The translations under genes and the position numbers were made by a program. 64,000 bases of DNA from Afipia sp. GAS231. Lineage in GTDB: Bacteria; Pseudomonadota; Alphaproteobacteria; Rhizobiales; Xanthobacteraceae. Where the stretch lies: positions 2,480,001-2,544,000 of the forward strand of contig NZ_LT629703.1 of the NCBI RefSeq assembly GCF_900103365.1, written 5' to 3'. This document shows positions 54,582 through 63,471 of this stretch, one piece after another. Each line of letters begins with the position of its first letter. The first letter of the stretch is position 1. The notes beneath the pieces were generated by a model, which saw only the letters and a list, made by a program, of their open reading frames with translations, searched no databases and had not been told where the DNA came from.

Positions 54582-54797
54582 ATGAAAGACACCACCCTGC
54601 GTGCGATCATTCGCTGGATTCACATCATCTGCGCCATTCCGATCATCGGCTATATCTATAGCCCGTTCGAGGTGCTTCCGGATTATGCTCCCCCGACCCG
54701 GTTCGTGTTCTTTCCCGTCATGCTGCTGTCCGGGCTGTGGATGTGGAAGGGCCACCTTGTTCGACGGCTGGCCAATCGCAGTATGAGGACGCAATGA
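54582..54797 (+). CDS. 71-residue membrane protein
   Basis: Two hydrophobic segments (IIRWIHIICAIPIIGYIY and FVFFPVMLLSGLWMWKG) with a His near the first and a basic tail. It follows the AHSA1 gene by about 65 bases and overlaps the DUF1801 gene (ATGA). Probably part of the same operon; no family is recognised. Confidence 0.7.
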   Translation: MKDTTLRAIIRWIHIICAIPIIGYIYSPFEVLPDYAPPTRFVFFPVMLLSGLWMWKGHLVRRLANRSMRTQ

Positions 54798-55207
54798 CTC
54801 CATCTGAGCGTATCGACGCGTTGATCGCAGGCATCACCGACTGGCGCGGCAAGACCTTTGCCGGCGTCCGCAAAACCATCCTCGAAGCCGACAAGGAAAT
54901 CATCGAGGAGTGGAAGTGGATGGGAAGTCCGGTGTGGTCGCGCGACGGCATCATCGCCGTCGCCAACGCCCACAAAGGCAAGGTGAAGCTGACCTTCATG
55001 TACGGCGCGAAGCTTGCTGACCCCGCCAAACTGTTCAATGCGGGCCTCGAAGGCAACGAACGGCGCGCGATCGACTTTCTCGAGGGCGACAAGGTCAATG
55101 CGAAGGCGTTGAAAGATTTGATCCGATCAGCGATCGACTACAATCAGAGCCGGTTGAAGAAGAAAACGACGGCGACCAGCAAGGCGAAAAAAGCCAAGAA
55201 GGCGTGA
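54794..55207 (+). CDS. DUF1801 protein with Lys/Ala tail
   Basis: A 137-residue protein. The DUF1801 core covers residues 1-115: MTPSERIDALIAGITDWRGKTFAGVRKTILEADKEIIEEWKWMGSPVW, then AHKGKVKLTFMYGA and DFLEGDKVNAKALKDLIRSAIDYN. A Lys/Ala/Thr tail follows (KKKTTATSKAKKAKKA), of the same composition as the micro-protein at 37799. The fold is related to FrataxinCyaY-like YdhG domains. It is translationally coupled to the membrane gene before it. Function unknown; the tail suggests nucleic-acid binding. Confidence 0.85.
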   Translation: MTPSERIDALIAGITDWRGKTFAGVRKTILEADKEIIEEWKWMGSPVWSRDGIIAVANAHKGKVKLTFMYGAKLADPAKLFNAGLEGNERRAIDFLEGDKVNAKALKDLIRSAIDYNQSRLKKKTTATSKAKKAKKA

Positions 55208-55245
55208 GGCTTTCTCTCCTCGCTGGCGGACGCGCGTTTTGTGCC

Positions 55246-55473
55246 TCAGAGGAACGGTTGGCGGATCCGATGCAGCGGCATCACATACGTCGGATGCCCC
55301 ACCGTCGTTAGATCTTTACGAGGGGCGGACGGGAGTTCCCGTGGGGGGCCTGCGAGCTGGCTATACCGATGCCCGCCGTAGACCTGCGAAGACAATGCCG
55401 ACGCCGGGGCGGTGGCGGAAGCAATCGCGGCAAGGCCGAGCGCGATTGCCAGAAGTCCTGATTTGCTGAACAT
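55246..55473 (-). CDS. 75-residue secreted hypothetical protein
   Basis: A signal peptide (MFSKSGLLAIALGLAAIASATAPASALS) and a short mature part rich in Pro, His, Tyr and Arg. GGAGA lies five bases before the ATG. It converges with the DUF1801 gene. The C-terminus (MPLHRIRQPFL) and VYGGHRYSQL hint at a surface peptide; no family is recognised. Confidence 0.6.
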   Translation of the reverse strand: MFSKSGLLAIALGLAAIASATAPASALSSQVYGGHRYSQLAGPPRELPSAPRKDLTTVGHPTYVMPLHRIRQPFL

Positions 55474-55737
55474 GACTTTCTCCTTTGGCTGGTTGCGAAG
55501 TGGCGAAGCGTCCAGCGCGCGCGGCGATCCGGACGGGGTGTGAACATTCACACCATGCCCATCCGTCACGTGACCGCGCCAAGGCGTTCGAGAGATTGTC
55601 CGGCGTTTGCGCCCGTTTACCGCCGGTTTACATGGCGTTTACGGCGCGCGCTTGATTCATCGCCTGCTTTGTCGTTCACTCTCCCCAGAACAATTCCAAG
55701 AGACGCCGCGTGCGTCCGTTCTGCCAGGGAGGAGCCG

Positions 55738-56298
55738 ATGGATGCCATCGAGCGGCGCGTCTTTCTCAAGGGCGCGAGCATGGGTTTGCTCTCCTTTACG
55801 GTCGGCGGTGCCGATATCCTGATGACAGCCGGCGAGGCCCGCGCACGCGCGGTGCCGTTCCGCCTGCTCAATGGCGAGGAGGCCGAGACCCTGGAGGCGC
55901 TGGGTGAGGCCCTGGTGCCGGGCGCTCGCGAGGCCGGCGTCGCGCACTTCATCGACCAGCAACTCTCGGTTCCGCCCGGCGAGGCGCTACTCGAAGCCCG
56001 CATCGTCAACATCAAACCGCCGTTCGTAAATTACTATCGCGCTGCGATCGGCGGCGTCGACAAGGCGAGCACCAGCCGCAGCGGCAAGCGGTTCGCAGCA
56101 CTTTCGGCTTCCGAGCAGCACGACTTCATCGACCAGCTCCGCCAGAACAAGATCGAAGGCTGGCAAGGCCCGCCGGCCGCGCAGGTCTATTTCGTGCTGC
56201 GGAGCGACGCCGTCGACGTCGTCTATGGCACCATGGAGGGATACGAGAGCTTAGGGGTTCCCTATCTGCCGCACATCGCACCCGACAAGAGGTGGTGA
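55738..56298 (+). CDS. Gluconate 2-dehydrogenase subunit 3-like protein, Tat signal
   Basis: A 186-residue protein with a twin-arginine signal (ERRVFLKGASMGLLSF, residues 4-19) and the subunit-3 domain (LLNGEEAETLEALGEALVPGAREAGVAHFIDQQLS, DFIDQLRQNKIEGW, YFVLRSDAVDVVYGTMEGYESLGVPYLPHIAP). In known complexes this small subunit carries the flavoprotein through the Tat system. GGGAGGAG stands before the ATG. The next gene begins 1 base after its stop, so the two are one unit. The third, haem-c subunit of classical gluconate dehydrogenase is not found next to them. Confidence 0.88.
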   Translation: MDAIERRVFLKGASMGLLSFTVGGADILMTAGEARARAVPFRLLNGEEAETLEALGEALVPGAREAGVAHFIDQQLSVPPGEALLEARIVNIKPPFVNYYRAAIGGVDKASTSRSGKRFAALSASEQHDFIDQLRQNKIEGWQGPPAAQVYFVLRSDAVDVVYGTMEGYESLGVPYLPHIAPDKRW

Positions 56299-56299
56299 G

Positions 56300-57892
56300 A
56301 TGGCGACGCAACCAAAAACGGAAGAAAAAGTCGATGTCGTGATCGCCGGCGCCGGCGCGTCCGGCTCGACGTTCGCGGCCGTGCTCGCCAAGGCCGGCAA
56401 GAAGGCGGTGTTGATCGACAACGGGCCGGACTGGCAGCTCACCGACCTGATCTCGTCGGACATATGGGGCCGCCGGATCAAGCCGGTGGGGCACCCGTTC
56501 ATTCTCGAAGGCAAGCAGGTGGCGCCGATCGGCTATCACGGCGGCTGGGGCGTCGGCGGCGCCGCCCTGCATTGGTTCGCCAACGTGCCGCGCCTGCTGC
56601 CGAACGATTTCCGCATCAAGAGCGAACACAACCGCGCCCACGACTGGCCGATCGCCTATGAGGACGTCGCACCCTGGTACGACAAGGTTGCCTACGACAT
56701 CGGCATCTCCGGTGACGCCAAAGCGGAGGAGGTGTGGCGGCCAGCCGGGCGCGACTATCCGATGCCGCCGATGAAGACCTTCAAAAATGGCGAGGTCTGG
56801 CTCAAGGGCTTTGCCGCCAACAATATCCGCATGGTGCCGGCGGCGGTCGCGATGAACTCGGTCGATTACAAAGACCGGCCTGCCTGCATCTATGACGGCT
56901 GGTGCCATGTCGGCTGTCCGATCGGTGCGCTCGCCAACCCGCAGGTGACTTACCTGGGCGAAGCGCGGGCGGCCGGCGCCGAGGTACGGGCGCTGAGCAC
57001 GGTGACGCGCGTCCTCACCGACGCGTCCGGCAAGAAGGCGACCGGAGTCGAATATGTCGATCGCGACGGCGAAAAGCATATCCAGCCGGCCAGCGTCGTC
57101 GTGTGCGCGTCATGGGCGGCGCAGAACCCGCGGCTGCTGCTCAATTCCGCGACCGACAAGCATCCGAACGGCCTCGCCAATGCGAGCGGTCTGGTCGGCA
57201 AATACATCATGACGCATTTCACGGCGGTCACCAATGCGATGTTCGACGGCGATCTCGAAGGTGCCAAAGGCACCATCGGCGGCCAGTTCATGTCCTACGA
57301 GCGTTATTCAAAGACGGCCCACAAGGGTGCGTTCGGCTCGACCTTGCTGGTCTGCGGCGGCGCCGCCAAGGCGAGCGGCCTGACCGGCCTTCACAACGCC
57401 CGGCCTGATTTGTTCGGCCCCGCTCTCGCCGACTTCATGAAGCGCGCCGTCAGGGAATTCACCCGTTTCACGGCGGCATGCGAAGAGCAGCCGAAGATCG
57501 AGAACCGTGTCGAGCTGGTGACCCAGAAGGACGAGTTCGGAATGCCGCTCGCGCGCATCGTCCATAACTATGACGATACCGAAGCGGCGCTGTGGAACGC
57601 CAATTTCGAGGAAGGTCAGAAGATTGCCCGCGCGGCCGGCGCCAAGGAGGTATGGCAGTTGCGCACCGCGATGCCGGCGATCCATCTGATGGGCGGCACC
57701 ATCATGGGAACCGGCGCCGATAACTCCGTCGTCAACAGTTTCGGCCAGACCCACGAGGTGCCGAACCTCTACGTCGCCGGACCCGGCATCTTCCCGACCT
57801 GCGGCGCTTCAAATCCGACCTACACGGTGTTCGCCCTGTCGCTGCGCGCCGCGGAGAACCTGGCGTCGAATTGGGGTGCGATTGCGGGGTGA
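56300..57892 (+). CDS. GMC-family flavoprotein (gluconate dehydrogenase-like)
   Basis: A 530-residue GMC oxidoreductase. The FAD motif VVIAGAGASGSTFAAVLA is at residues 14-31. GGWGVGGAALHWFANVPRL carries the ribityl-contact region, and the C-terminal HLMGGTIMGT (His) and CGASNPTYTVFALSLRAAENLA (Asn) supply the catalytic pair. A Cys-rich stretch (GWCHVGCPIGAL) could hold an iron-sulphur or disulphide feature. It oxidises a sugar or polyol in the periplasm after co-export with the preceding subunit. The electron acceptor is unknown, as no cytochrome gene is adjacent. Confidence 0.88.
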   Translation: MATQPKTEEKVDVVIAGAGASGSTFAAVLAKAGKKAVLIDNGPDWQLTDLISSDIWGRRIKPVGHPFILEGKQVAPIGYHGGWGVGGAALHWFANVPRLLPNDFRIKSEHNRAHDWPIAYEDVAPWYDKVAYDIGISGDAKAEEVWRPAGRDYPMPPMKTFKNGEVWLKGFAANNIRMVPAAVAMNSVDYKDRPACIYDGWCHVGCPIGALANPQVTYLGEARAAGAEVRALSTVTRVLTDASGKKATGVEYVDRDGEKHIQPASVVVCASWAAQNPRLLLNSATDKHPNGLANASGLVGKYIMTHFTAVTNAMFDGDLEGAKGTIGGQFMSYERYSKTAHKGAFGSTLLVCGGAAKASGLTGLHNARPDLFGPALADFMKRAVREFTRFTAACEEQPKIENRVELVTQKDEFGMPLARIVHNYDDTEAALWNANFEEGQKIARAAGAKEVWQLRTAMPAIHLMGGTIMGTGADNSVVNSFGQTHEVPNLYVAGPGIFPTCGASNPTYTVFALSLRAAENLASNWGAIAG

Positions 57893-58220
57893 GGCAGTTC
57901 GCGGCCAGCCCTGCATTTCTGAGGTCAACGGCGACCTAGCAGCATTCGTTGCATAATGCGGTCGCGGCAAATGAAGATATTGCGCCAACCCCGCGGCCAC
58001 ATGAATGACGAATCCCGCACAACAGCGACCGTTATCGTTCCGGCATTAAAAACGCCGCACCCCTGCGTGATTGCGGAAGTGCGGCATCGCCGTATTTTTT
58101 TACTTCTGTCTTTCAGAACCGTGGAAGACAACTTGTCAATTATACCGGGAACATTCGGCAATCCATGGCGTTGCGGCTTACCGGCATTATGCCCGGCGCC
58201 CACGAACCGAAGGAATAGCC
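57893..58220. other. Intergenic region with a hairpin
   Basis: 328 bases without a gene. GCCGCACCCC at about 58053 and GTGCGGC near 58080 form an inverted pair with T-rich sequence on the right side (TATTTTTTTA), possibly a terminator of the GMC operon. Nothing else is evident. Confidence 0.4.
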
Positions 58221-58586
58221 ATGGACAAGAAGATCGCTGGAATACTGGGAGCGGTGGCGACGCTAGGCTCGTTTACCGCCGCCGAGGCCGGTCCTGCGCC
58301 GGCTCCGGCGGACGTTTTGCGAGCTAATTCATACGCCGACCTGCTGGAGCCGATTCCGAACGCCGTCGCTCTGCTGCAGGCCGTTGACGAATCGACGCCA
58401 GCTCCCACGACGGAGAACGTCCAGTTGGCTCAATTCTACCATCATCATCATCATCATCACCACCACCATAGCTTTTACCGGCATCATCACAGCTACTATC
58501 CGCGCGTGGTCGTGGTGCCCAGGTATCGCCGATACCATCACCACCACCATCATCACCATCACAGCTTCTATCGCCGCGACTATTGA
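58221..58586 (+). CDS. Secreted histidine-rich protein
   Basis: A 121-residue protein. After a signal peptide (cleavage near AAEAG, residue 23) comes a 50-residue polar part (PADVLRANSYADLLEPIPNAVALLQ, DESTPAPTTENVQLAQ). Then follow two runs of His: ten in a row, then HHH, then nine in a row, each close to Ser-Phe-Tyr-Arg (SFYRHHH, SFYRRDY). The repeat SFYR after each His run suggests a duplication. It should bind Zn, Ni or Cu in the periplasm. AAGGAA precedes the ATG. It stands alone with its own terminator. Confidence 0.8.
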   Translation: MDKKIAGILGAVATLGSFTAAEAGPAPAPADVLRANSYADLLEPIPNAVALLQAVDESTPAPTTENVQLAQFYHHHHHHHHHHSFYRHHHSYYPRVVVVPRYRRYHHHHHHHHHSFYRRDY

Positions 58587-58611
58587 GCGACGCGCGCACG
58601 ACATATGAAAC

Positions 58612-58636
58612 GGGACCCTCCGGGTCCTGTTTTTTA
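58612..58636 (+). terminator. Rho-independent terminator after the His-rich gene
   Basis: Stem GGGACCC/GGGTCC with a TCC loop (58612-58627) followed by TGTTTTTT. It may also stop the convergent gene weakly. Confidence 0.8.
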
Positions 58637-58638
58637 TC

Positions 58639-59361
58639 CTATTCCCGCCGGGCTTTTTCCTTCGCGGCGCGGTGCAAATGGCGGTAGGTGCCGTCGAACA
58701 CTGTGTTAGTAACGGACGTCCACTCGGTCCCGGCCGATAAGTTCGGGCGATTGGCATAGATGCGCCGCGATTGCAGTTCGCGCTCGGCGCATTCCTCCTC
58801 GCTCATCGGTTCGAGATCGAAATTGGCTTCCTCCGGGATCACAATCATCTGAGCGAAAGGTTCGTTCGGCCTGAAAATATGCGTCCGCCCCTCCGCAGGC
58901 GCCTTGAACACGCAAAAGAACAGCATCGGCCACCAGTTTCGGATCAGAGCCGGTACCGCGACCGGCACGGTATCGCTGCGATCAGTATAGAATCGCGGGT
59001 GTGGTTCGCTGCGAACCGCCATGCCCTTCTCGACCTTGAGATCGAGCAGGATCTGATAGGTGTAGAAGGTATCGCCGAAATTCCGGAACGGCGGCCACTC
59101 GGCGCCGCCGTCCGGCGGCTCTCCCCAATCGGCCTCGAAGCTCAAATGGCCGTCTTTGGTGCTGACGTGCAGTTCGAAGTCATAGGGGTAGAACAACTCG
59201 ATCCCGTATTGAGCGCCCTCCGAAAACGGCACACAATGCCATACCTGCTCGCGTGAACCGTTTGCGCGCGGGTCGCGCGTGCCGGCCCAACCGGGAATCT
59301 CAAGTTTCGTCCGGCGTGGCGCCAGACGTGGGTTATTCAGCCGGTATTTGACCTTGTTCAT
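58639..59361 (-). CDS. DUF6065-like hypothetical protein
   Basis: A 240-residue soluble protein with no signal peptide. It has a Trp/Pro-rich pattern: REQVWHCVPFSEGAQYGIELFYPYDFELHV, GDTFYTYQILLDLKVEKGM, and IRNWWPMLFFCVFKAPAEGRTHIFRPNEPFAQMIVIPEEANFDLEPMSEEE. It resembles hypothetical proteins grouped as DUF6065; the assignment is tentative. The C-terminal part is a basic helix (RHLHRAAKEKARRE). It is convergent with the His-rich gene. Confidence 0.65.
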   Translation of the reverse strand: MNKVKYRLNNPRLAPRRTKLEIPGWAGTRDPRANGSREQVWHCVPFSEGAQYGIELFYPYDFELHVSTKDGHLSFEADWGEPPDGGAEWPPFRNFGDTFYTYQILLDLKVEKGMAVRSEPHPRFYTDRSDTVPVAVPALIRNWWPMLFFCVFKAPAEGRTHIFRPNEPFAQMIVIPEEANFDLEPMSEEECAERELQSRRIYANRPNLSAGTEWTSVTNTVFDGTYRHLHRAAKEKARRE

Positions 59362-59523
59362 CGTACCCTCTTCACTCTGGTGCCTGCGGAACTCAAATCA
59401 GCAGGTGGGGTCGTGGTTCCATTCTAGAAGCGCGTTCTTCGCTCAGACGCGCAACGCAAGGACGCGTGCGCGTCCATCCGGCTTGATCGCAGTACGCTTC
59501 GCCGGTATCGGCCCAGACCCCGC

Positions 59524-61521
59524 CTAACTATGCGCGGGCCAGTGCCGCTCGCGGAACCAGGCGCGGTAACTCGACATCTTGTCGCGTTGCGCCGCCGGCG
59601 CATGACGCTTGCAGGTCGCGGCCTCGTCGCTACCAGCGGCCGCGGCCCATCGCAGCTCGACGCAGTCGTTGGGGTTGTAGGCCATCTCGAACTCGACGGC
59701 CCGATCGACCACGTCCTTGACCGACAGCGTCCACGGCGAGCCGTCGCTGCGCGTATAGGTGATCTTGCGTGAGGCCAGTTCGGACGCCAACATGCCCTGC
59801 AGTTCGGCCTTGACGTCGGCGACGCTTTTGCCGGCCGGCAGGGCGTAGCGGTCCGAGCGACGGGCGAAGCGATCGGGAAAATTCCGCACCACATCGACGG
59901 CGATCAAGAGGCGGAAGTCGCGCGCCGGCGTCGAGAAATCTTCCCAGGCGCCTGTCGCGGCGAAGATCGAAGCGCCGTCCGGCATGGTGGCGTCGCCGGC
60001 TGACTTGGCCTGCCACTTTCGTCCGTTCTCGATCGAAGTCACGCGCGTCTTGATCTGCTCGGTGAGGCTGGTGATGGCGTCCGTCATCGCCTTCACCGGA
60101 TCGAGCGGATCGGGCGACATCACGTCGTCCATGCGATCGTAGAAATCCTCCATCGGCATTTGCGACTGCTCGGCCGAATAATCGCCGTAACTCGCATTCT
60201 TGCCGATCTCGGCATTGCTCAGCCGCTTCAACGGGCCGTTCTTTTCCTTCACGATGGGGCGGAAATGCTTGAAGCCGGCGGCGCCGAGCGTGGGTTCGTG
60301 CGCGAACAGGAAATTGCCGCGCCAGAAGCGCTTGCGCGTCACCGATCCGTCCGGCTCCGAGTCGACGGCGAGGAAGACGCCCGGCGTGCCGTTCAGCTCG
60401 GGAACGCGGCGCACCAGCATCAGCACGTGGCCATAGGGATCGGCATATACCGTGCCCGGGCGCAACGCCTTCTCGGTCAGCGGCACGGTGTAGAAATCGG
60501 CATTGTCGTCGCCCGCGCGCACCGCGCCGGTGTGAACGACGTCGCCGACGTCGCGCAGATATTCGCCGAAATTTGTCGGCGGCTTCGGCTTGGGCGGAGA
60601 CGCCTTGGCAGCGGGCTCCGCAGCGGTCGGCTCGGCCGGCGGCGGCGGCGAACGGTTGAAGATCCCGAGCAATTTCGGCGGCTCCGTGGGCGGCGCGGCG
60701 GCGGCCGGCGCAGGATTTGGGTCGGGTGGCGGCGGCGGACGCGTCACCTCGGGATGCTCGACGTCGAACCACTGGTAGCACTTCGGCGGACTGCCGCCGA
60801 TGCCGCGCGAGCAATTCGAATAGCCGTACGGCAGCCCCATCTTGAATGCGAAATAGGCGCGCAGGAAATAGACGAAGTCGGCGCAGTCGGGGCGCGAGCC
60901 CGTCTGCGTCTTGTCTTCGTTGCGTCCGAGATGATTGTAGAGGAAATTGCGCGATTGATCGCGCAGCACTTCATACCAGACTTTCCAGTCCAGATTCTGG
61001 TCGGGCGGCCCGTCGAACAGCTTTGCGATCCAGGCCGAGAACAGCGCTTCGTTGGTGCTGTTCCAGCTATCGCGCACCTGCCAGATGCTGCCCGCCGGAA
61101 TGCGAAACTCCGGCTTCCTGCCGCTGACGGCGATCTCGCGCGTGACCGGGTTGCAATCCGCTGCCGTGCCGCCCGACAGCGTCGCGCGCCAGGTACCGGC
61201 GGCGGGGGCTGCGATCTCGGCGAACCAGGCATAAGGCGGCCCGTCGTGACGGTCGGACGATTTGACGGCCACGGTTCCGTCCGGCGCGATCAGCGACAGC
61301 ACGCCCTCGACGGGCTTTTCGGTGACGACCATGACGCGCAGCGGTGCGCCGGTCCAGGGCGCCACCGGCGACGGCAATGCGGTGACTTCCGCCGACGTCG
61401 CGCAGCTGCCGGATGCCGCTGCGGCCGGGGATGGCGCGGTTGCCATCAACAAAGGCAGAAATCCGTGTGTGATCAGCAAGCATGTCGTCGCGGCGGAAGC
61501 TAAACGGCGCGCAAGTAGCAT
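59524..61521 (-). CDS. Exported protein with a predicted papain-type domain
   Basis: A 665-residue protein with a signal peptide (residues 1-37, ending PAAAAS). A beta-rich domain (about 40-150, one Cys near each end) precedes SRPDCADFVYFLRAYFAFKMG, whose Cys213 in a Cys-Ala-Asp-Phe motif resembles the nucleophile of NlpC/P60-type enzymes. A Pro-rich linker (about 270-325) follows, then DVVHTGAV and YGHVLMLV, where His363 could be the catalytic His. The split by the linker is unusual. The C-terminal ~200 residues are alpha-helical. No homologue is named; the enzyme assignment is inference. Confidence 0.7.
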   Translation of the reverse strand: MLLARRLASAATTCLLITHGFLPLLMATAPSPAAAASGSCATSAEVTALPSPVAPWTGAPLRVMVVTEKPVEGVLSLIAPDGTVAVKSSDRHDGPPYAWFAEIAAPAAGTWRATLSGGTAADCNPVTREIAVSGRKPEFRIPAGSIWQVRDSWNSTNEALFSAWIAKLFDGPPDQNLDWKVWYEVLRDQSRNFLYNHLGRNEDKTQTGSRPDCADFVYFLRAYFAFKMGLPYGYSNCSRGIGGSPPKCYQWFDVEHPEVTRPPPPPDPNPAPAAAAPPTEPPKLLGIFNRSPPPPAEPTAAEPAAKASPPKPKPPTNFGEYLRDVGDVVHTGAVRAGDDNADFYTVPLTEKALRPGTVYADPYGHVLMLVRRVPELNGTPGVFLAVDSEPDGSVTRKRFWRGNFLFAHEPTLGAAGFKHFRPIVKEKNGPLKRLSNAEIGKNASYGDYSAEQSQMPMEDFYDRMDDVMSPDPLDPVKAMTDAITSLTEQIKTRVTSIENGRKWQAKSAGDATMPDGASIFAATGAWEDFSTPARDFRLLIAVDVVRNFPDRFARRSDRYALPAGKSVADVKAELQGMLASELASRKITYTRSDGSPWTLSVKDVVDRAVEFEMAYNPNDCVELRWAAAAGSDEAATCKRHAPAAQRDKMSSYRAWFRERHWPAHS

Positions 61522-61676
61522 TTCGACATCACCCTGCTGAAGCACTTGGGAGCGGCATGCGGCCCCGGCGGGCCGGACCGCACGATACCGAATTAGCAGG
61601 AACAAGTCAGCGGAATTGATTAGACTCCGGCAGTGTTTCGCGGCTATGCGGCGGCGCGAAAGGAGAGAGGAGTTTC

Positions 61677-63461
61677 ATGTCTTTGGCAGTTTCAAGCCGC
61701 GAACTGAAGACCAGGCCGGGGTTACGCGACATCCTTTTCGGAGCATTGACGGGAGCCTGCCTGCTCGTCGCCTGCGTTTGGCCGCTGGCCGAGGGATCAG
61801 TCGCCAACGCCGCCTCGGTGAGGCCGGTCGCTGCGGGAAAAGGCATGGTGGTCAGTGCACAGCACCTGGCGACCGAGGTCGGCGTCGACATTCTCAAGCG
61901 CGGCGGCAGTGCGATCGATGCCGCGGTCGCGGTCGGCTACGCGCTGGCCGTCGTCTATCCCGCTGCCGGCAATCTGGGCGGCGGCGGCTTCATGACGGTC
62001 TGGTTTGCCGATGGACGAAAGACCTTCCTCGACTTTCGCGAGAAGGCTCCCCGCGCAGCGACCCGGGACATGTACCTCGACAAGGACGGAAACGTTATCA
62101 AGGGCCTGACCACCACTGGCTGGCTGGCGGTTGGCGTCCCCGGCACCGTGTCGGGCCTGGAATATGCGCGACACAGGTATGGGACGATGACGCGGGCTTC
62201 GCTGATCGAGCCGGCGATCAAACTGGCCGAAAACGGATTTATCCTCGACCAGGGCGACGTCGACAAGCTCGCTGCCGCGACCGAGGATTTCAGAAAATTT
62301 CCGGCCACCGCCCAAATTTTTCTCAACAAGGGACAGCCTTTTGTCGCCGGCCAACGGCTGGTGCAGCCCGACCTTGCGGGCACGCTGCGTTTGATCGGAA
62401 AGCACGGCGCCGACGGCTTTTACAAAGGCGAGACCGGAGCGGCCATCGTCAAGGCTAGCCGGGCGGGCGGGGGGATTATCGATCAGGAGGATCTGGATAG
62501 CTACAGGACCCGCGAGCTCGCACCCATCGAGTGCGATTACCGCGGCTATCACGTGATCTCGGCGCCTCCGCCCAGTTCGGGCGGTGTCGCCGTCTGCGAG
62601 ATGCTGAACATTCTGGAGGGCTACCCACTTCGCGAACTGGGGTGGGGATCTGCCCAGGCGTTGCACTACGAAATCGAGGCGATGCGTCACGCCTATGCCG
62701 ATCGAAGCGGTCTTGGCGATCCCGACTTTGCCGCCATTCCGGTCCAAAAGCTGATCGACAAGAGCTATGCAACAAAAATCCGGAACACGATAAAGCCGGA
62801 CAAGGCCGGAATCTCCGCCGATATCAGGCAAGGCGTCGCGCCTCACGAAGGCAGCAACACGACGCACTTCTCGATCATCGACGATGCCGGCAACGCCGTT
62901 TCGATGACGGTTACGCTCAATGACGAGTTCGGCGCGAAGGTCGTTGCATCGGGCACGGGTGTTTTGATGAATGACGAGATGGACGATTTCACGCCGAACC
63001 CGGGCGCCGCCAATGGTTACGGATCTGTCCAAGGCCAAGCGAACGCCATCGTGCCGGGCAAGACACCGCGAAGTTCGATGACGCCAAGTATTCTGACGAG
63101 GGACGGCAAGCCTGTCCTCATCCTCGGCACTCCGGGCGGAAGCCGGATCATCACCACGGTTCTGCAAACCATCCTGAACGTCGTCGATTTCCAGATGGAC
63201 ATTCAGGAGGCCGTCGACGCTCCCCGCATCCATAACCAGTGGCTGCCGGAGGTGACGCATACGGAGCCCTACGCGCTCTCGCCCGATACCGGCAAGGCGC
63301 TGGAGAGCATGGGACACCGGTTCGAGAACTCGGAACCGACAAATCACGTCGCGGCGATTCTTGTCGGCGCTCCCAAACTTGGAGGAAAGCCGGTCGGCCG
63401 AAACAGGCTCTTTGGGGCGAACGATCCGCGTGACGGCACCGGACAGGCGCTGGGTTACTAG
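61677..63461 (+). CDS. ggt: Gamma-glutamyltransferase
   Basis: A 594-residue periplasmic Ntn-hydrolase precursor that removes or transfers the gamma-glutamyl group of glutathione. A Pro/Arg-containing N-terminus precedes the signal helix (LTGACLLVACVWPL). GGSAIDAAVAVGYALAVVYPAAGNLGGGGFM is the conserved large-subunit region. The autocatalytic cleavage site lies in APHEGSNTTHFSIIDDAGN, where Thr becomes the nucleophile. GGAGAGAGGAG stands before the ATG. The divergent exported gene next to it shares the upstream region. Confidence 0.93.
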   Translation: MSLAVSSRELKTRPGLRDILFGALTGACLLVACVWPLAEGSVANAASVRPVAAGKGMVVSAQHLATEVGVDILKRGGSAIDAAVAVGYALAVVYPAAGNLGGGGFMTVWFADGRKTFLDFREKAPRAATRDMYLDKDGNVIKGLTTTGWLAVGVPGTVSGLEYARHRYGTMTRASLIEPAIKLAENGFILDQGDVDKLAAATEDFRKFPATAQIFLNKGQPFVAGQRLVQPDLAGTLRLIGKHGADGFYKGETGAAIVKASRAGGGIIDQEDLDSYRTRELAPIECDYRGYHVISAPPPSSGGVAVCEMLNILEGYPLRELGWGSAQALHYEIEAMRHAYADRSGLGDPDFAAIPVQKLIDKSYATKIRNTIKPDKAGISADIRQGVAPHEGSNTTHFSIIDDAGNAVSMTVTLNDEFGAKVVASGTGVLMNDEMDDFTPNPGAANGYGSVQGQANAIVPGKTPRSSMTPSILTRDGKPVLILGTPGGSRIITTVLQTILNVVDFQMDIQEAVDAPRIHNQWLPEVTHTEPYALSPDTGKALESMGHRFENSEPTNHVAAILVGAPKLGGKPVGRNRLFGANDPRDGTGQALGY

Positions 63462-63471
63462 GGCTCCCTCG

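Noticed and set aside
61797..63347. 516-residue frame on the minus strand
   Set aside because: Antisense to the gamma-glutamyltransferase gene, which has clear catalytic motifs.
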